From Heterocephalus glaber (taxonomy: Eukaryota; Chordata; Mammalia; Rodentia; Bathyergidae): a stretch of DNA of 64,000 nt. The notes beneath the pieces are model-generated. The model was not told the origin of the DNA. It saw nothing but the letters and a program-made list of their open reading frames with translations, and searched no databases. Position numbers and translations under genes: made by a program. The stretch spans positions 44,245,576 through 44,309,575 of the forward strand of contig NW_004624732.1 of NCBI RefSeq assembly GCF_000247695.1, read 5' to 3'. Shown piece after piece: positions 35,756 through 47,769 of this stretch (its first letter is position 1; each line of letters begins with the position of its first letter).

Positions 35756-36069
35756 AAGTACATTAGTAAAACACACAGCAAAGGATTCAGCTTTGGTAAG
35801 GGGGTCAAGAAACATTCTCTGAGTTGATTGTTCACATGAAATTTGCAGGATGAATTGAAGCTACTGAGGCAAAAGGTAGGGAAACAGGTAGATGAAGAAT
35901 ATGTCAAACAGACAATACTATGTGGAAAAATCTTGGGCAAGGTGAATGAGATACATTCAAGGTACTTTAAAAAGACTCGTGTGGTTGAAGAAGAGAAAGA
36001 ATAAGAGGAACATTATAGAGAGATGTTGCCTGAGACCCCGTCAGGGGCCAGATCAGCATACAACTAAGG

Positions 36070-36305
36070 ATTTGGTTATTGATACAGATCAATTGTTTTC
36101 AACTGGGAGCAGTTTAACACTGGGAACATTTGGCAATATCTGGGGACACTTTTGATTGTCAAAACAGGGTGTGGGGCTTATGGCATTTAGTAGGTGGAGG
36201 TTAGCAATACTGCTAAACATCCTACAATGTATAGGACAGCCCTATGTAACAAAGAATTACCTGGTTCAAAATGTCACTAGTGCTGATGTTGAGAAATCCT
36301 GATAC
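36070..36305 (+). mobile_element. MER5A-type hAT-Charlie DNA transposon remnant
   Basis: 'ttgttttcaactgggagcag', 'aacatttggcaatatctggg', 'ctgctaaacatcctacaatg', 'aggacagccctatgtaacaa' and 'tgttgagaaatcctg' follow the MER5A order from end to end. It is a non-autonomous, long-inactive element shared across placental mammals. Confidence 0.9.
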
Positions 36306-36932
36306 AGACAATGAAATTCCTTTAAACAGTTTTAAAAAGGTGAGAGGGGATTGCAGGACCAGACTTGCATGTGAGTAGTTCATTCTGGTTGTGATGTAAA
36401 GTGTGATTTGGAGAGGTGGTCAGAAGTCAGTTAGAATGATTTCCTGTCCAAGTAGTAGAGAGATAATGGCAGCTTGGACTGCTGTGATGGCAAAGATCTG
36501 TTTTTATTTTCAGGGAGGGTTGTAGGAATAAAGGGTAAAAAGATGCTCTGCCTAGCTCGATCTCATGTTTGTGGTAAAATAGTTGCACGTGCACATTTGC
36601 ACAGGTAAAATTCTGAAAAGCTAGAAATTAATGAAAGCCTTGAAGGGGGAAATCAAGTTTCCAAAGGAGGATAAGCTGTTAGGAGTATTAACTAATATTT
36701 GTCCTTTTACTTTGGCGGGGGCAAATGTGATTCCTGGGTCTTTTTGTACACTTGTTGATCAAACAAAATTCTCATTTACCTGAGTGGCAATTCATATTTT
36801 TTGCAGTGGTATGCCACTGAATTCTCAAAGTTAAGGATATCATTCTGTTTTCCATAAGTTGATTTGGTGTTAGTTCTTATAGTAATTGTAATAGACTTGA
36901 GGAAAAAATAATCCTTGTTAAAGAAAATGCTG
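36306..36932. other. Unassigned stretch
   Basis: No repeat or gene recognised. Confidence 0.45.
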
Positions 36933-36933
36933 T

Positions 36934-37007
36934 GGGCTGGGGAATGTAGCTCAGTGGTTGAGCACTTGTCTGTCTTGTGTGAGGACCTGGGTTCAACCCC
37001 CAGCTTG
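36934..37007 (+). repeat. ID SINE, older subfamily
   Basis: 'gggctggggaatgtagctca' is followed by 'gtggttgagcacttgtctg' and 'gggttcaacccccagc'. Lacks a clear A-tail. Different from the young gggccgggg copies. Confidence 0.87.
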
Positions 37008-40000
37008 TTTATAGATATAGCTAACTACTTGTTGATGTTGGAAAACCACTTAATTTCTTTATCCATTTTGGCTCTGGGGCCATACTGTGTGTTTCTATGA
37101 TTCTAATTCTTAGACATGTTTGGATGGTAAACAATGGCATGGTCATGATGTAAATGAATAGCCAGTATGTTAATAGTGCAATGTGGAATAATATAATTGA
37201 GGCAGAAACTCCTTATAGTTTGGTTAATAGCACCTTATATAGCTTCTCTTGTCACCAGGGACCTGGTGGTATTATTACATAATTAACTTATTGACTAATA
37301 GTCTAATGACCTCAGAGAGGTGCTGACCTTCCAGGTAGGCAACACTTTAGGTGGTGGTAGAAACTAGCTCATTAATTTTTATTTTATTATTCACTTATCC
37401 TCTTAAATGTGATGTTGTCTAAGTACTGCATTGTGGAAAAAAATACTTGTTGTAGTGCTTAGAGGGTAAGTGACTAGTAGAATAAAATTGGTTCACTATA
37501 AATAATCATTTCAAAATGTGCAAACTGAATAGTCTGGTGAAATAAGTGAGTTTCAGAAAAGACGATTTCCAGAAGCAGTCTGGTTAAGAGAACTTCAATA
37601 GTCATAATATCTCTCAGACTTTTTCTCCTAATATTTGAAAGAAAGTAAAACAAAAGATCTCTAATTTTTATAGCTCTATGTTTTATACATTTGTTGAATG
37701 ATGATTGACAACATAGCTATCTAAGAAAAATTACAATTAAAAGGATATATTTTCTTGACTGTTTCAAACTTTAATAAATTTAATTTTGATTCTTAACATT
37801 TTCTGTGGGGCTTTAATTTTATTTTTGATATAAAAGCAAAAAAATAAGGATTTACAAAATGTTTGGATGGTATATGTGTCAAAGACTCAGAAATAAAAAT
37901 GAAGACTTTCTTTAGAGAAGAATATTCAGGCTTTTGTTAGTTTCAGAATGATAACAAGGTGCTAGAATCAAAATGCAACTGCAGATTGATGTTCAGAACA
38001 GTGCCAGAAAATACAGGGTTGAAAGAACATGTTGATTTATGTATATTCTCAAGATCTTTCTATGTGATATCAACTTGTTTGGTCACTTGTTGGGATTCAT
38101 ATTCTAATTCTTAATCTAAGACTAATTGTTAGAATAAATATGTTATCAATTAAAGGTTAACTGTGGAATTCAGGAGATGACAAATACAGATGGAAAGAAA
38201 AGTGAAATATCTGGAAAAGTTAGCCTGTCTCACCAATACTAAAAAGGATTAATTTTAATGTAGCATATATTGTTTGGAACACTTAAAATCATAATTATTC
38301 TTCAGGTCTGAAAATCTGTTCAGAATATTTTTCCTTTTAGATAATGCTCCCAAATATTGTACAGATCAAAGTGATTTTTTATATTTCATAGCCATTACTT
38401 CTTTATTTTTTGGTGAATTCTGTGTCTTTGAAGTAGGTCATCCTCACCAATACTTCACATCTGAAGTGGCAAATTAATATTACTGATGTGGCAATAAATT
38501 GAGATTTGATTATTCTGATATCTCCTTTTGAGGAGGCAAAGTTTATAAACAATGCTATCAATAACGTTCTTTGGCAGTAACATGTTTTAAATTGTCATTC
38601 TCTAAATATATATACTATACATATTGTACATTTCCATATTATCATATTTGATGTTTATAACTATAAAATATTTATCACTATAATATGTCAACGAAAAGCA
38701 GTAACTGGAGTCAATCTTATGATAAGTGCATGCATTTTCCAGAGATTCAGCTACCTGAGAGGGTGAATGGTGTGTCAAAGGAAGGAATAAAGAAGAACTT
38801 TGGACTTTCAGTATAAAACATTCAGAAATTGATTTGGTATCATATTTAGGGAGAAAATATGCCAATAAGAAAATGCGTTTTTCAGGATTAAATTTAGCAT
38901 TTGCTACTTAATAACATTTGTCATCTTTCAATTTCTCATATGCAGCAAATTAATTTCAAATCATTTTGCTCTTCCAAGTGCCTTTGTATATTGTATTTCT
39001 TTTTTCATATTCTTTTGGATAACATTTCAGAAAAAAATAAGACTACAACAGTCAATGATTACATTCAGGATGGAAGACAGTTGTAAGACCAAGGAACAGG
39101 TGGAGTGTGTATGAGGGAAATATTCACTTTTCTTGCCACCATTTTGTAGTTGCTCAAAAAAAAAATTAGCAAATGGTAGATATTGTTTCTTTACAAAAAA
39201 TGGTTCTGTACTGGATCCATCTGCGAAGTATAAACATGTCATCAGCACTCATTTTCCATCTCCAAAAAACATTCCCCGTGTCCATATTTGATTTTCAAGT
39301 GCATCTGTGCACTGATGGAAACCCTCCCAACATGCTGCCACACAATTGCAAAACCCACACATTTCTGTCTTTGAATCAAGCTTTCACAAGAGCCTGGCCT
39401 CCCCTGGGTATAAGCTTGTTTCGAAGTTGCAGAGGTCCTCTGGGTGACCCCAATAAAAAGAACTTCAATCAATGTCCGTGGTAAGGTTAAGTTATTCCTT
39501 TTAGGGAGGTGATATTGTCCATAAAGGTTTTTTTCCTACTTTGTTCAAAACATTTTCTTGAGTCTTAGAAATTTTCTTTTGATCCCCATGCTGTACTTCC
39601 CTAATTATTGTGCTTGTACTGTTGAATTTCTCAATGACTAAACTCACATTTGAGAAAGCATGTGAAGATCTCAATATTAGTTTGGTTATTCATAAAGTTT
39701 AAGTAGAAAAAAAAGCCAGGAGTTCATCTCAGAAAATTGAAAGGCAAGCATCTTGAATTGTAGGAGTTCTTAACATTATGGATGGTCACATAACCTGAAA
39801 GAATTCAAAACATCACTAAAAAATTTGCTTCTCTTCACAAGTACACATTTAGAAGAGAACTCCTTGAGATAGAAAGAAATTTTATTTTACTTCATTATTT
39901 CCCATACACAGAATGAGGGTTACCTTCACTCTAGAGCAAAATGTAAGCCTTGCTTGTCATTTTTAATCAGGTTGTTTTAGGTAATTTTTGTTATGCCCCT

Positions 40001-40679
40001 CATTACTGAATTGTTTATCAATAGGTGCAGCAAGTGTCACTAGCTTTTCTCATCAAACCAGGTCTGACAAAGCAGCACAGCGCATGGGAAAGAGGCAGCT
40101 AGGTGAAACTAATGCCATAGATGTTTGATTCATTAGGAGCTTATTGTTAACGGGGATGTCTGATTGTAAAGGCTCAGTCAAGCAAAAGAGTGCAGAGTAA
40201 TCAGTCGGATTTATAGTTTGCAGGGCTCAGAAAAAAAAAAAATCAACATAAACCTTTGGATAGAGCAGAAACAGAAAAATCCCCTTTGGGCATCCCAACC
40301 TGGAACCAGCCAAATAAGGTCATGCTACATGAAGGTTTCCTGTTAGGTGATGGGAGATAGAGGGGATTAGAGCCATATGGCATGGCCTATCATACCTTCT
40401 GACTCAAGATAACAAAGCCAAGCTTTGTGCTTAGCTGTTTTTGACTGACATCATCAATTTTATTTTATGTTGGTCACCTCCGGTAACAGGAAAAAATGGC
40501 CTAGGGTTGATAACACATGCTTTTTTTTCCCTTTTAGTATTAAGATGCCTAGAAGCTAGTTTTGTGCTGTTAAAAATTTCAAAGAATTAGTAGCTTCCTC
40601 TTCTATCACCCATCCTCCAGCAACTGTCAGCCCCCTCCCCCTTGTTTTCAGTTTGTACCTTGCAAATGAGAGGCAGCCG
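37008..40679. other. Long stretch without recognised repeats or genes
   Basis: No SINE, L1 or LTR seen. Frames up to 103 codons (39173-39484 plus) overlap opposite-strand frames and have no domain. Part of a larger SINE-free block that runs to about 44.37 kb. Confidence 0.4.
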
Positions 40680-41080
40680 TATTCAGAGCCAGATGTAAGG
40701 CTCCTAGAGAATGAGCATAAGCTGGTGTACTTTAAGCCTAATGGGAAGTTTTATATGCAAGGGCCTTGAACTGATTAGTATAATTCCCTCTTTAATACAG
40801 CTGTCCCTCCAGATTAAGGTAAACCAAATGTTGCAATCAGAGATTAGTGTACCTTGCCAGTTATTAACATCCTTGGGTGCTCGGCAAGCACGTCAGACGC
40901 TAATGCTGTGTATTTATTTGCTACTTCCCCACTGTAACTTGAACTTCTGCACCTGTCAAAGCATTCCAGTGAAGAGAGGGGCATTATTGGAAAGCAAAAG
41001 TTTTATACCTGTACACCTGTTTTGTTTTGTCACAGCTAAAATTTTTCTTCTAGCATGCCAAGACTGCCAGGTGCTTTAAT
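40680..41080. promoter_or_regulatory. Candidate conserved non-coding element
   Basis: Lies in the SINE-free block, with balanced composition and many homeodomain- or HMG-like AT-core words such as attaagg, cagagatta and tatttatttg. A 122-codon plus frame (40711-41079) crosses it but has no recognisable domain, so a non-coding regulatory element is preferred. Conservation was not measured. Confidence 0.3.
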
Positions 41081-41181
41081 CTGCTCCTCTTCTGGTTTTG
41101 TAAAGAAAGACTTTGTGTGCTAAACTGCATTTGTTACATTCATATGCTTTCTTTTGTGCAATTGGAGAGTAACTCACCTAA

Positions 41182-41184
<3 letters not shown>

Positions 41185-41226
<42 letters not shown>
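41185..41226 (+). repeat. (GT)n microsatellite
   Basis: 21 uninterrupted GT units. Confidence 0.97.
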
Positions 41227-41227
<1 letters not shown>

Positions 41228-41979
41228 CTTTTACAAAGGAGGTATCTGTAAAGAGGGAGATTTCTTTTCCAGGAAACTCCACACCTACGTCTCCTGTGTT
41301 CCTCAGCCTGGGCTGTGTCTTTGTCATAAGGTAGGTCGCAGGGCAGCAGTGTGTTTGGCAGGATATCCTGCTTTCTTGCAACTCAGATGTCAAGAAAGAC
41401 AAAGCCCTAGCTATCTCTGAGAAATCTGGCTCAGTTTCTTGCCCCCCTCACCCCCATCTGGGCCACACTTGGCCTCGAGGCCCAGATCTATACAATGAGC
41501 ACACTAGAGAAGGTAGGGAGAAGGTTGGGTGGTCTTTTGGCCAATAAAGTTGGTCTGGTCACAGTGGTCCCTGATCCTTGTCCATCTATGTGGCAGATGT
41601 GGCAACAATGAAGGGAAGATAGCGGCAAGTTTGAGGAAGGAGCCTCTTATTTGTAGAATAAATTTTTTGTGTGATTTCTGATCAAGAGTCAGAAAGTGCT
41701 TTTTTTGAAAAATGCCTATTTTGTTAAGTAACCAATAGGGTCATTCCAGGATCTGACTTTTAGAGTAAATGTGGGTTTAAAGCATGTAGCTATGTTTTCA
41801 TGGGGCAATCACCTGATGCTAGCAGTGGCAAGGCCATGTGCCCCACCCCCTAAATTTGCTTACAGACAGGGAGGAGCCTCAGTTCTCTAGCTCGTCTGTG
41901 ACACTGGAAGCAGTTACCCATGCTGGGAAACATTTATTTGCTTGCCCTCTTTACCCCAACTCCATCTTGGTATTTGCAC

Positions 41980-42260
41980 GTTGATTGCCTGGTGGAGTTT
42001 CTACACATTATAGCTTAATTGCAGATTTTTAAGAAAGACAAAAATATGTTCATATCTTAGGAATTATGTCTTGCAGCCTACTAAATATGCTAATGCAGCA
42101 CTAAGCAGGGATAAAGTTCTTGCCATACACCCCAACAGTTGTGTGGAACCTGCTGCCAAGTGATTGTTAATTGTGAAGCACAAGCAGGGTTTGCAATCCA
42201 TCTTAATTGTCATACTTACTTCAGGTTTTGTGGTAAGGCTCGATGTTCTGTTTAAAGTGA
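41980..42260. promoter_or_regulatory. Candidate conserved non-coding element with repeated TAATTG-like words
   Basis: Several homeodomain-like cores are clustered (cttaattgcag, gttaattgtg, cttaattgtc), along with atgctaatgcagc. The stretch has no repeat signature. Function is inferred from motif texture only. Confidence 0.27.
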
Positions 42261-43397
42261 CAGTGTTGACAAGGGGAAAGGGTGTGGGCCTGAGCCTGTG
42301 GTTCTGAAGGGGTTGTGTGCTCTGACCTGCCGAAGGTTGATATGGATGGTCTGTGAGGGGATTTTAGTTGTCATGGGGTCCCCAGGCAGTTGAATGGAGA
42401 GACTGTCTGTCCTGCTTTTTCCTGTTAGGATCCTGACACATGGAGCATTGATGAACTCAGCACAACATTGAATGGAAGCTTTTTGGCAGCTGAGACACTG
42501 GGGCTAAGCTGCAGGTCAGAGATAACACCAGTGCGGATCTTCTCCTGCACACAGCTCCTCGCGAGCTTTCTTCCCTCCTGAGTTCAGGAAATGGCTTGTG
42601 TTTAATGCGTTCACTTTTCAGTTTTCCTTTCTTCTAAAATGGAGCTTGATAGATTGGACATTTCAGCTCCCCCTTTTTTCACCACCTCTGCTTTCTACCT
42701 CAGAAATACTCTTCAGGAAGCAGGAGTTAATCTTGGTGAGGAAACAATAAGGTGATTCTTGATTTTCAGGGAAAAGCAGAGGGACAGGGCTACCTCCTTG
42801 CAGCACATACACATACTGCTGTCCACCACGGAGGCTTTCCTTAGCTGTCCCTTCATTGCTGACCGGGAGAGTAATAGAAAAGAGAGGCTACTGCTCAGAC
42901 AAATGTGGGTAAGCACAGTGTAGCACTAAGCATCATCAGAGAATAGGAAGAACAGATTTGGGAGGTATTATTGGCTTTTACAAAGTGTTTTCTCTGACAT
43001 GAGGGTGGCTCTCTAACTAAAGGATGTGTCATCACTCACATCAAAATGCCTGGGCATTGTTTTATATGGAGCTAAGTTTTGCAGGTTTCTGAGATATGGA
43101 GAACGAAGAGAAACTGCTGAAAAAGAGTCACTCTAATAATCTTTGGCCAGCATCCTGTATTCACGAAAGCAATGTAGAAAGAATTCTACTAGTTTTTTAT
43201 CTGCTCTGAGCTTGGGCAGTCAGACTGCATTTAAAGGAAAGGTATTTGAAATGGATCCATATGTGGTATTGATTCATGACTGTGAAACCAATACATTGCA
43301 GCCACTCCCAGACCAACTCAAATTCTGAATCAGGGCTCATGTGTATGCTTTCAGTGAGATATGAAAGTTGAGTTTATGATGGCTTTTGAAGCAAAAG

Positions 43398-43400
<3 letters not shown>

Positions 43401-43432
<32 letters not shown>
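43401..43432 (+). repeat. (TG)n microsatellite
   Basis: 16 uninterrupted TG units after gggg. Confidence 0.97.
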
Positions 43433-43435
<3 letters not shown>

Positions 43436-43671
43436 ATGTAGGTAGAGGGGGTAGAGGGGGAAAATGGAGTGAAGAAAAGGGAATGGAAATGATGAGGAAA
43501 ACTTTCTATCAGGGTTCAGTAAGCCTTAGAAAATAAAAGGGTTGTGGGTGGAATTTAGAGTAGCAGTACAGTCCCAGGGCTAAGGCCTTAGAAAGAGTAG
43601 GTGATGCTGCCCTTTCATGTCCATTACTTCTCACCAATTTTGTGCATCCTTTTTGTCACACAAGGGCATAG

Positions 43672-43760
43672 AAGAAAGGGAGGAGGGAAGAGAGAAGGGA
43701 GAAAGAGAGAAAAAGAAAGAAAGAAAAAGAAAGAAAGAAAAAAAGAAAGAGAGAGAGACC
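43672..43760 (+). repeat. Purine-only (GA/GAAA)n tract
   Basis: About 85 bases almost exclusively of A and G, including gaaagaaagaaa units. A long homopurine tract could form triplex DNA. Confidence 0.93.
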
Positions 43761-43801
43761 TAAAAACTCCATATGTCTTCTAAGTGTTTCTGCAATTAGC
43801 C

Positions 43802-44035
43802 ATGGTACCTGCTAACGAATCTGATATTTCTCTTGGGAGAGTAATTCCTAATTCCTACATAGAAGCATATTTTCTTGATATTCTTCAATCATATTTGAGA
43901 GAGGGCACCTTTAATGATGCGGATGATGTTGATTTCTTATTTACTACCCTTATGACAACTGGAAAGACAGAAACTGAATATATGTGGCAGCTAAATGGGG
44001 TTTTGTTAATTATTTACAAATTTTTGCACTTATAA
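43802..44035 (+). CDS. Exon-like open frame, 77 codons, unrecognised
   Basis: An ATG in a good Kozak setting (gccATGG) opens a frame that closes with TAA at 44033-44035. Just upstream a pyrimidine-biased run ends in 'gcaattag', a plausible splice acceptor, so the start may instead be internal to an exon. The product would be acidic in its middle (residue run FNDADDVDF) and hydrophobic at its end, with unexpectedly mixed codon use for AT-rich DNA. There is no recognised domain and no clear donor site or poly(A) context. A chance frame is still likely. Confidence 0.2.
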   Translation: MVPANESDISLGRVIPNSYIEAYFLDILQSYLREGTFNDADDVDFLFTTLMTTGKTETEYMWQLNGVLLIIYKFLHL

Positions 44036-44369
44036 TGGGTCAAGGAGGTTGCTAAATTGGAGTTTATAGTCTCCTAAATAATTTTTAATATATCAAGATA
44101 TATAGACGTTAATGTTTCTAGTCACCTTTGTGGAACAAACAGAGTTTAATTTTGGGTTCTTTATTTCTTTTCAACAAGACCTTTCCTTTCTGACCACTCT
44201 ATCCTGTCCAATAAGAGGTACACCTTGTGCCCATTTTGTTTTGTGGCTCTCCAAGAGAGAGCTTATCTTTATCTTGTTTTTCCTAGATTATGAATTCTCA
44301 AATGTTTTTCTACTCCAGTGAGTATACCAGAATACTAGTGTATTCTACTTTGAACTATATTTTAAAAAT

Positions 44370-44510
44370 GTCTTTTTTTGGCTAGTGGTGGTGTAGGACT
44401 ATATCTTGGCCATATTGCCCAGGTTGGTCTTGAATTCATGAGTTTAAGTGATCCTCCTATGCCAATGTCCTGAATAGCTGGCACTCCAGGTGTATATCAC
44501 TAAACAGTCT
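44370..44510 (-). repeat. Old B1 SINE (antisense)
   Basis: 'tattgcccaggttggtcttg', 'agtgatcctcctatgccaat' and 'gaatagctggcactccaggt' read as a diverged antisense B1 or 7SL-derived monomer. Confidence 0.72.
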
Positions 44511-44849
44511 CTTTTGAATAAACGTACCCTCCCCTTTGATTCTGTGATGTCCTTTTGGGAAGGCATATTTCTTTTCCCTTGTTCATGTCTTTCATCTTTG
44601 TTTTCTCCCTTAGTATAAGAAACACCATAATTACCTGAATATTTTTTCATTTTTCATATAGTTGTTTGCCCTTTCCCCTTTTTCAACAGACTTACTTGCT
44701 GTAAGTTTGTACAGGGCCCGCAGTCCTGTATGTATTAATTTATGTATTCAAAAAAATGACAAATAAATACACCTTGCGTATTTTGTAGTAAGTACTTGTT
44801 TTATTTTCTTTTGGACTGCTGAAGTTTTATATGTCTATATTGTAGAATG

Positions 44850-45010
44850 CTTAGATATAAAGAAAGTTATGGGTGAGAATAAATTCACCTATAATTCTAC
44901 CATCTATAGTTAATCATTGTTACAATTTGGTTATTTTTTTTCTTGACTTTTTGTCTTATATATTGAGAATGCATGAATCACTGTATAATTTTCAAAATTT
45001 TTTTCTTTCT
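44850..45010 (-). repeat. Possible ancient L1 3' fragment (antisense)
   Basis: 'cacctataattctaccatct' followed by 'taatcattgttacaatttgg' resembles a very old L1M/L1ME 3' end, the same type as at the end of the window. Weak. Confidence 0.35.
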
Positions 45011-45559
45011 TACCCAGAGATTCAGCCATTCAAGTTGTTCCCTTTTCTTTTATGTAGTGGGTCCCAAGTGGGATCAATATACAATAACACTTTAGTGTCT
45101 AAAGCTAGATCTGGCTTGAATTCCGGGAAGGTCAGCTCACAGCCTCTACATACTGAATTTGGATCTTAATATGCATTTTCCTGCTCTGAAGCAGTGATTT
45201 ACTTTTTGATCTTTGTCAGTGCTTCTTTTCAAGCTTGAAACAAAAGAAATTATCTAAAAATAACCAAAGACTATTATCCAAGACTTTAAAGTAGTATGAG
45301 CCCATAGTTTGATACCTTTGATTCTTAGGTAAAAAGTTATAGCTTTTTTTGTTGGCTTTCTGCAAATGGAGGAAGTGGTGGTTAGTTACAGAGTTGATGC
45401 TTTTTTATTTATAGTAAACAAAGCTCTAATTTTGTGAGCACTTACTACTTAAAAGTATGGTATTTTTACTTATAAGCTTTCTATTTAAGTTTATACTTTA
45501 AAAAGTAATTGTACTTCATTTTTAAAATTTGGAGTCAGTTTTTAAAATTTATTTTTATT

Positions 45560-46300
45560 CTTTAAAATTTTTTTATTATAATGTAGTACAAGTAGATATT
45601 AATAAAGAAAATATGAAAGCCATTCTATGAAAAAAATAATTTTTCATAGCAAAAATTATTAGAGAATAACCATGGTAAATACACTGTGTATCATGATCTT
45701 AAAAGAATATATTTTCATATGCTAATCAATGTCTCAGCTCATTTCCTAATAATACTGTACTTTTCTTGCATAAAACATTTTAAGTATTGACAAAGTATCT
45801 CACATTCTGTGTAATTTTGAACAATTTCTTCATATTTCACAATATTTATTATTCTTTTTGGTCCTTATTTTCACTTTCAGTTTCTCACACCAGAGAGACA
45901 ATGTGATATTTACACATGTGTTTCATTTATTTCACTTAAGAGTATGTTCTCAAGATGCATCCATTTACCTAGAAATGTCTCAAGTTTATCCTTCTTTATG
46001 GCTGCATAGTACTTCATTATATATATTTAAAAACCCAGATCTTTTTTTATCCATTCATCAGTTGATGGGTATTTGGGTTGTTTCCAAGATTTAGCTATTA
46101 TAAACTGTGTCGCTGTAAACATAGATGTGCATATATCTCTGTGGTATGATGCTTTTAATTCTTTTGGGAAGATACCCAGAAGGGAAATGGGGTCAAATAG
46201 GACCTCTAATCCTAGTTTTTGGGGATCTTGGAGCCAGTGTTGAAGTATATGGGGAACAGTCCTGTTATCAGAATATTATCCTGATTTAAAATAATGTCTA
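45560..46300 (-). repeat. L1 3' end (ORF2 tail and 3' UTR), antisense
   Basis: On plus, an A/T-rich 3' end comes first, followed by the reverse complement of the ORF2 end: 'cttctttatggctgcatagt', 'tccattcatcagttgatggg', 'tatttgggttgtttccaaga', 'gaagatacccagaagggaaa'. Truncated at about 46300, where an ID copy adjoins it. No functional ORF2. Confidence 0.85.
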
Positions 46301-46386
46301 GGGCCGGGGATTTAGCTCAGTGGTTCTGGCACCTGCCGCACAAGCGCCAAGTCCCGAGTTCTATCCCCGGTACCCCCCCCAAAAAA
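46301..46386 (+). repeat. ID SINE, young subfamily
   Basis: The gggccggggatttagctcag head is followed by 'ctggcacctgccgcacaagc', 'cccgagttctatccccggta' and a C-run plus short A tail. The target duplication is unclear. Confidence 0.93.
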
Positions 46387-46829
46387 GTCTGCTCTTTCTG
46401 AGATCTCTCTCACTCATTGCTTTTACAGCTTCCCATTTTCAGTAGGCAAAAAGGAAGCAAATGTAGTGGCTCAGGCCAATTCTGATAAATTAAAAATGAA
46501 TCATCTCAATTTTAATATTTGATCTTTTGAGGAGGGAAATTTTTATCCTTTTTAGGCAGGAAGGATAAGAGCAAATATGCTCTTCTGACCTTGTTGAGGA
46601 GTGAATGTTGGATGCAAAATCAGGAGAGTTCTCTTACTTTCAAATAGAGCTGAACAATTTTTTTTTTGAAGTTATGTGTTTCGATCAATATTGTGAAAGT
46701 AAGCATTAGTAACTAAATAGAGAAATAAAAAGAGAAAGACAAGGGTCAAAAGGCCAAAAATGTGTTTAATTCAAATGCATAATCTGTAAATGTTTTATAT
46801 CTACTATATATAAGGATATGAACATACAA

Positions 46830-47030
46830 ATTATGTAGAAATTAAGAAACAGCAAAGCTTATGTATATGGGGAGGGTGTAGGGATTGAAAGGAGGGTGGG
46901 AAAATGGGACAAAATAAGAATCAAGATATATCATGTACAGATACAAATTCTCAATGATGAATGTGATCCTAAAGTATACCTAAACATACCAGGAAACTCA
47001 ATAAAAATTTTAAAAATGAAACAGCATATC
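46830..47030 (+). repeat. L1 3' UTR tail (sense)
   Basis: A GA-rich segment with 'ggattgaaaggagggtggga', then 'atcaagatatatcatgtaca', then 'aactcaataaaaattttaaa' matches the tail layout of the other rodent-type L1 3' ends here (35.7 and 51.3 kb). Confidence 0.6.
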
Positions 47031-47440
47031 GTGGTTATCTTGGTAGTTTTCTCACCTATTTCTTTCAGATTGAGTGTGTTCTAGGTGGTTTTTTAGTCAG
47101 ACATCAAGAGAGATAAATTTCACAGATAGAAGTGGACAATTTTTTTTTCATCAGAAGACAGGATATGCCATTGACAGTTTGCGACATGGAAATATGGAGA
47201 ATTTAAATGTATTCTATGTCAGAAATTATCCTGGATTCTTGAATTGAGGTGTTTAGAGTTTGCTGAAAAAGTAGGTGTTATAATTCAACCAAGTGAAGAT
47301 GAGTGTGTATTGGAGACAAGACCTTGTGCAGTCAAGCAAGTCAATCTGTGGGATGGAATATAGCTGCTGACTATGCCTGCAGATGCAGACTATCTGCTAG
47401 AAGAGTTGACCAAATGATTCACAAATGCTGGAAAACTCTT
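47031..47440. other. Unassigned stretch
   Basis: No repeat or gene recognised. Confidence 0.45.
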
Positions 47441-47592
47441 GGTGAGGGAAGAGAGAGGGAGATGGAGGGGAAGAGGGAAGAAGGAGGAGGAGGAGGGAGA
47501 AGAAGAAGGAGGAGGACGAGAAGGAGGAGGAGGAAAAAGAAGAGGAAGAAGAAGAAAGAGGAGGAGGAGGAGGAGGAGGAGGAGGAGGAGGG
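47441..47592 (+). repeat. (GGA/GAA)n homopurine tract
   Basis: About 150 bases almost entirely A and G, ending in a pure (GGA)n run. Long Glu/Arg/Gly or Ser/Pro frames across it are low-complexity artefacts. Confidence 0.96.
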
Positions 47593-47608
47593 AATCTGTA
47601 GCCCACTC

Positions 47609-47692
47609 TTTTTTTTTTGGTACCAGGGATCAAACTTGGGACCTTGTGTTTGTGAAGCAGGCAGAGGAACCACTGAGCTAAATCCCTGGCCC
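47609..47692 (-). repeat. ID SINE (antisense)
   Basis: T-run, ggtaccagggatcaaacttg, 'tgtgaagcaggcagaggaac' and 'ccactgagctaaatccctgg'. Full-length, between two simple-repeat arrays. Confidence 0.93.
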
Positions 47693-47706
47693 AAGCTCAC
47701 TTATTT

Positions 47707-47757
<51 letters not shown>

Positions 47758-47765
47758 CCTATTAT
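47707..47765 (+). repeat. (TATC)n tetranucleotide microsatellite
   Basis: About 13 tatc units, with one tacc variant near the end. Confidence 0.97.
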
Positions 47766-47769
47766 CTAT

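Noticed and set aside
41178..41420. Frames containing repeated Cys-Val or His-Thr residues
   Set aside because: Translation of the (GT)n microsatellite.
2592..43432. Dispersed direct repeats as a CRISPR-like array
   Set aside because: The repeated units are SINEs and microsatellites at irregular spacing in a vertebrate genome. There is no repeat-spacer structure.
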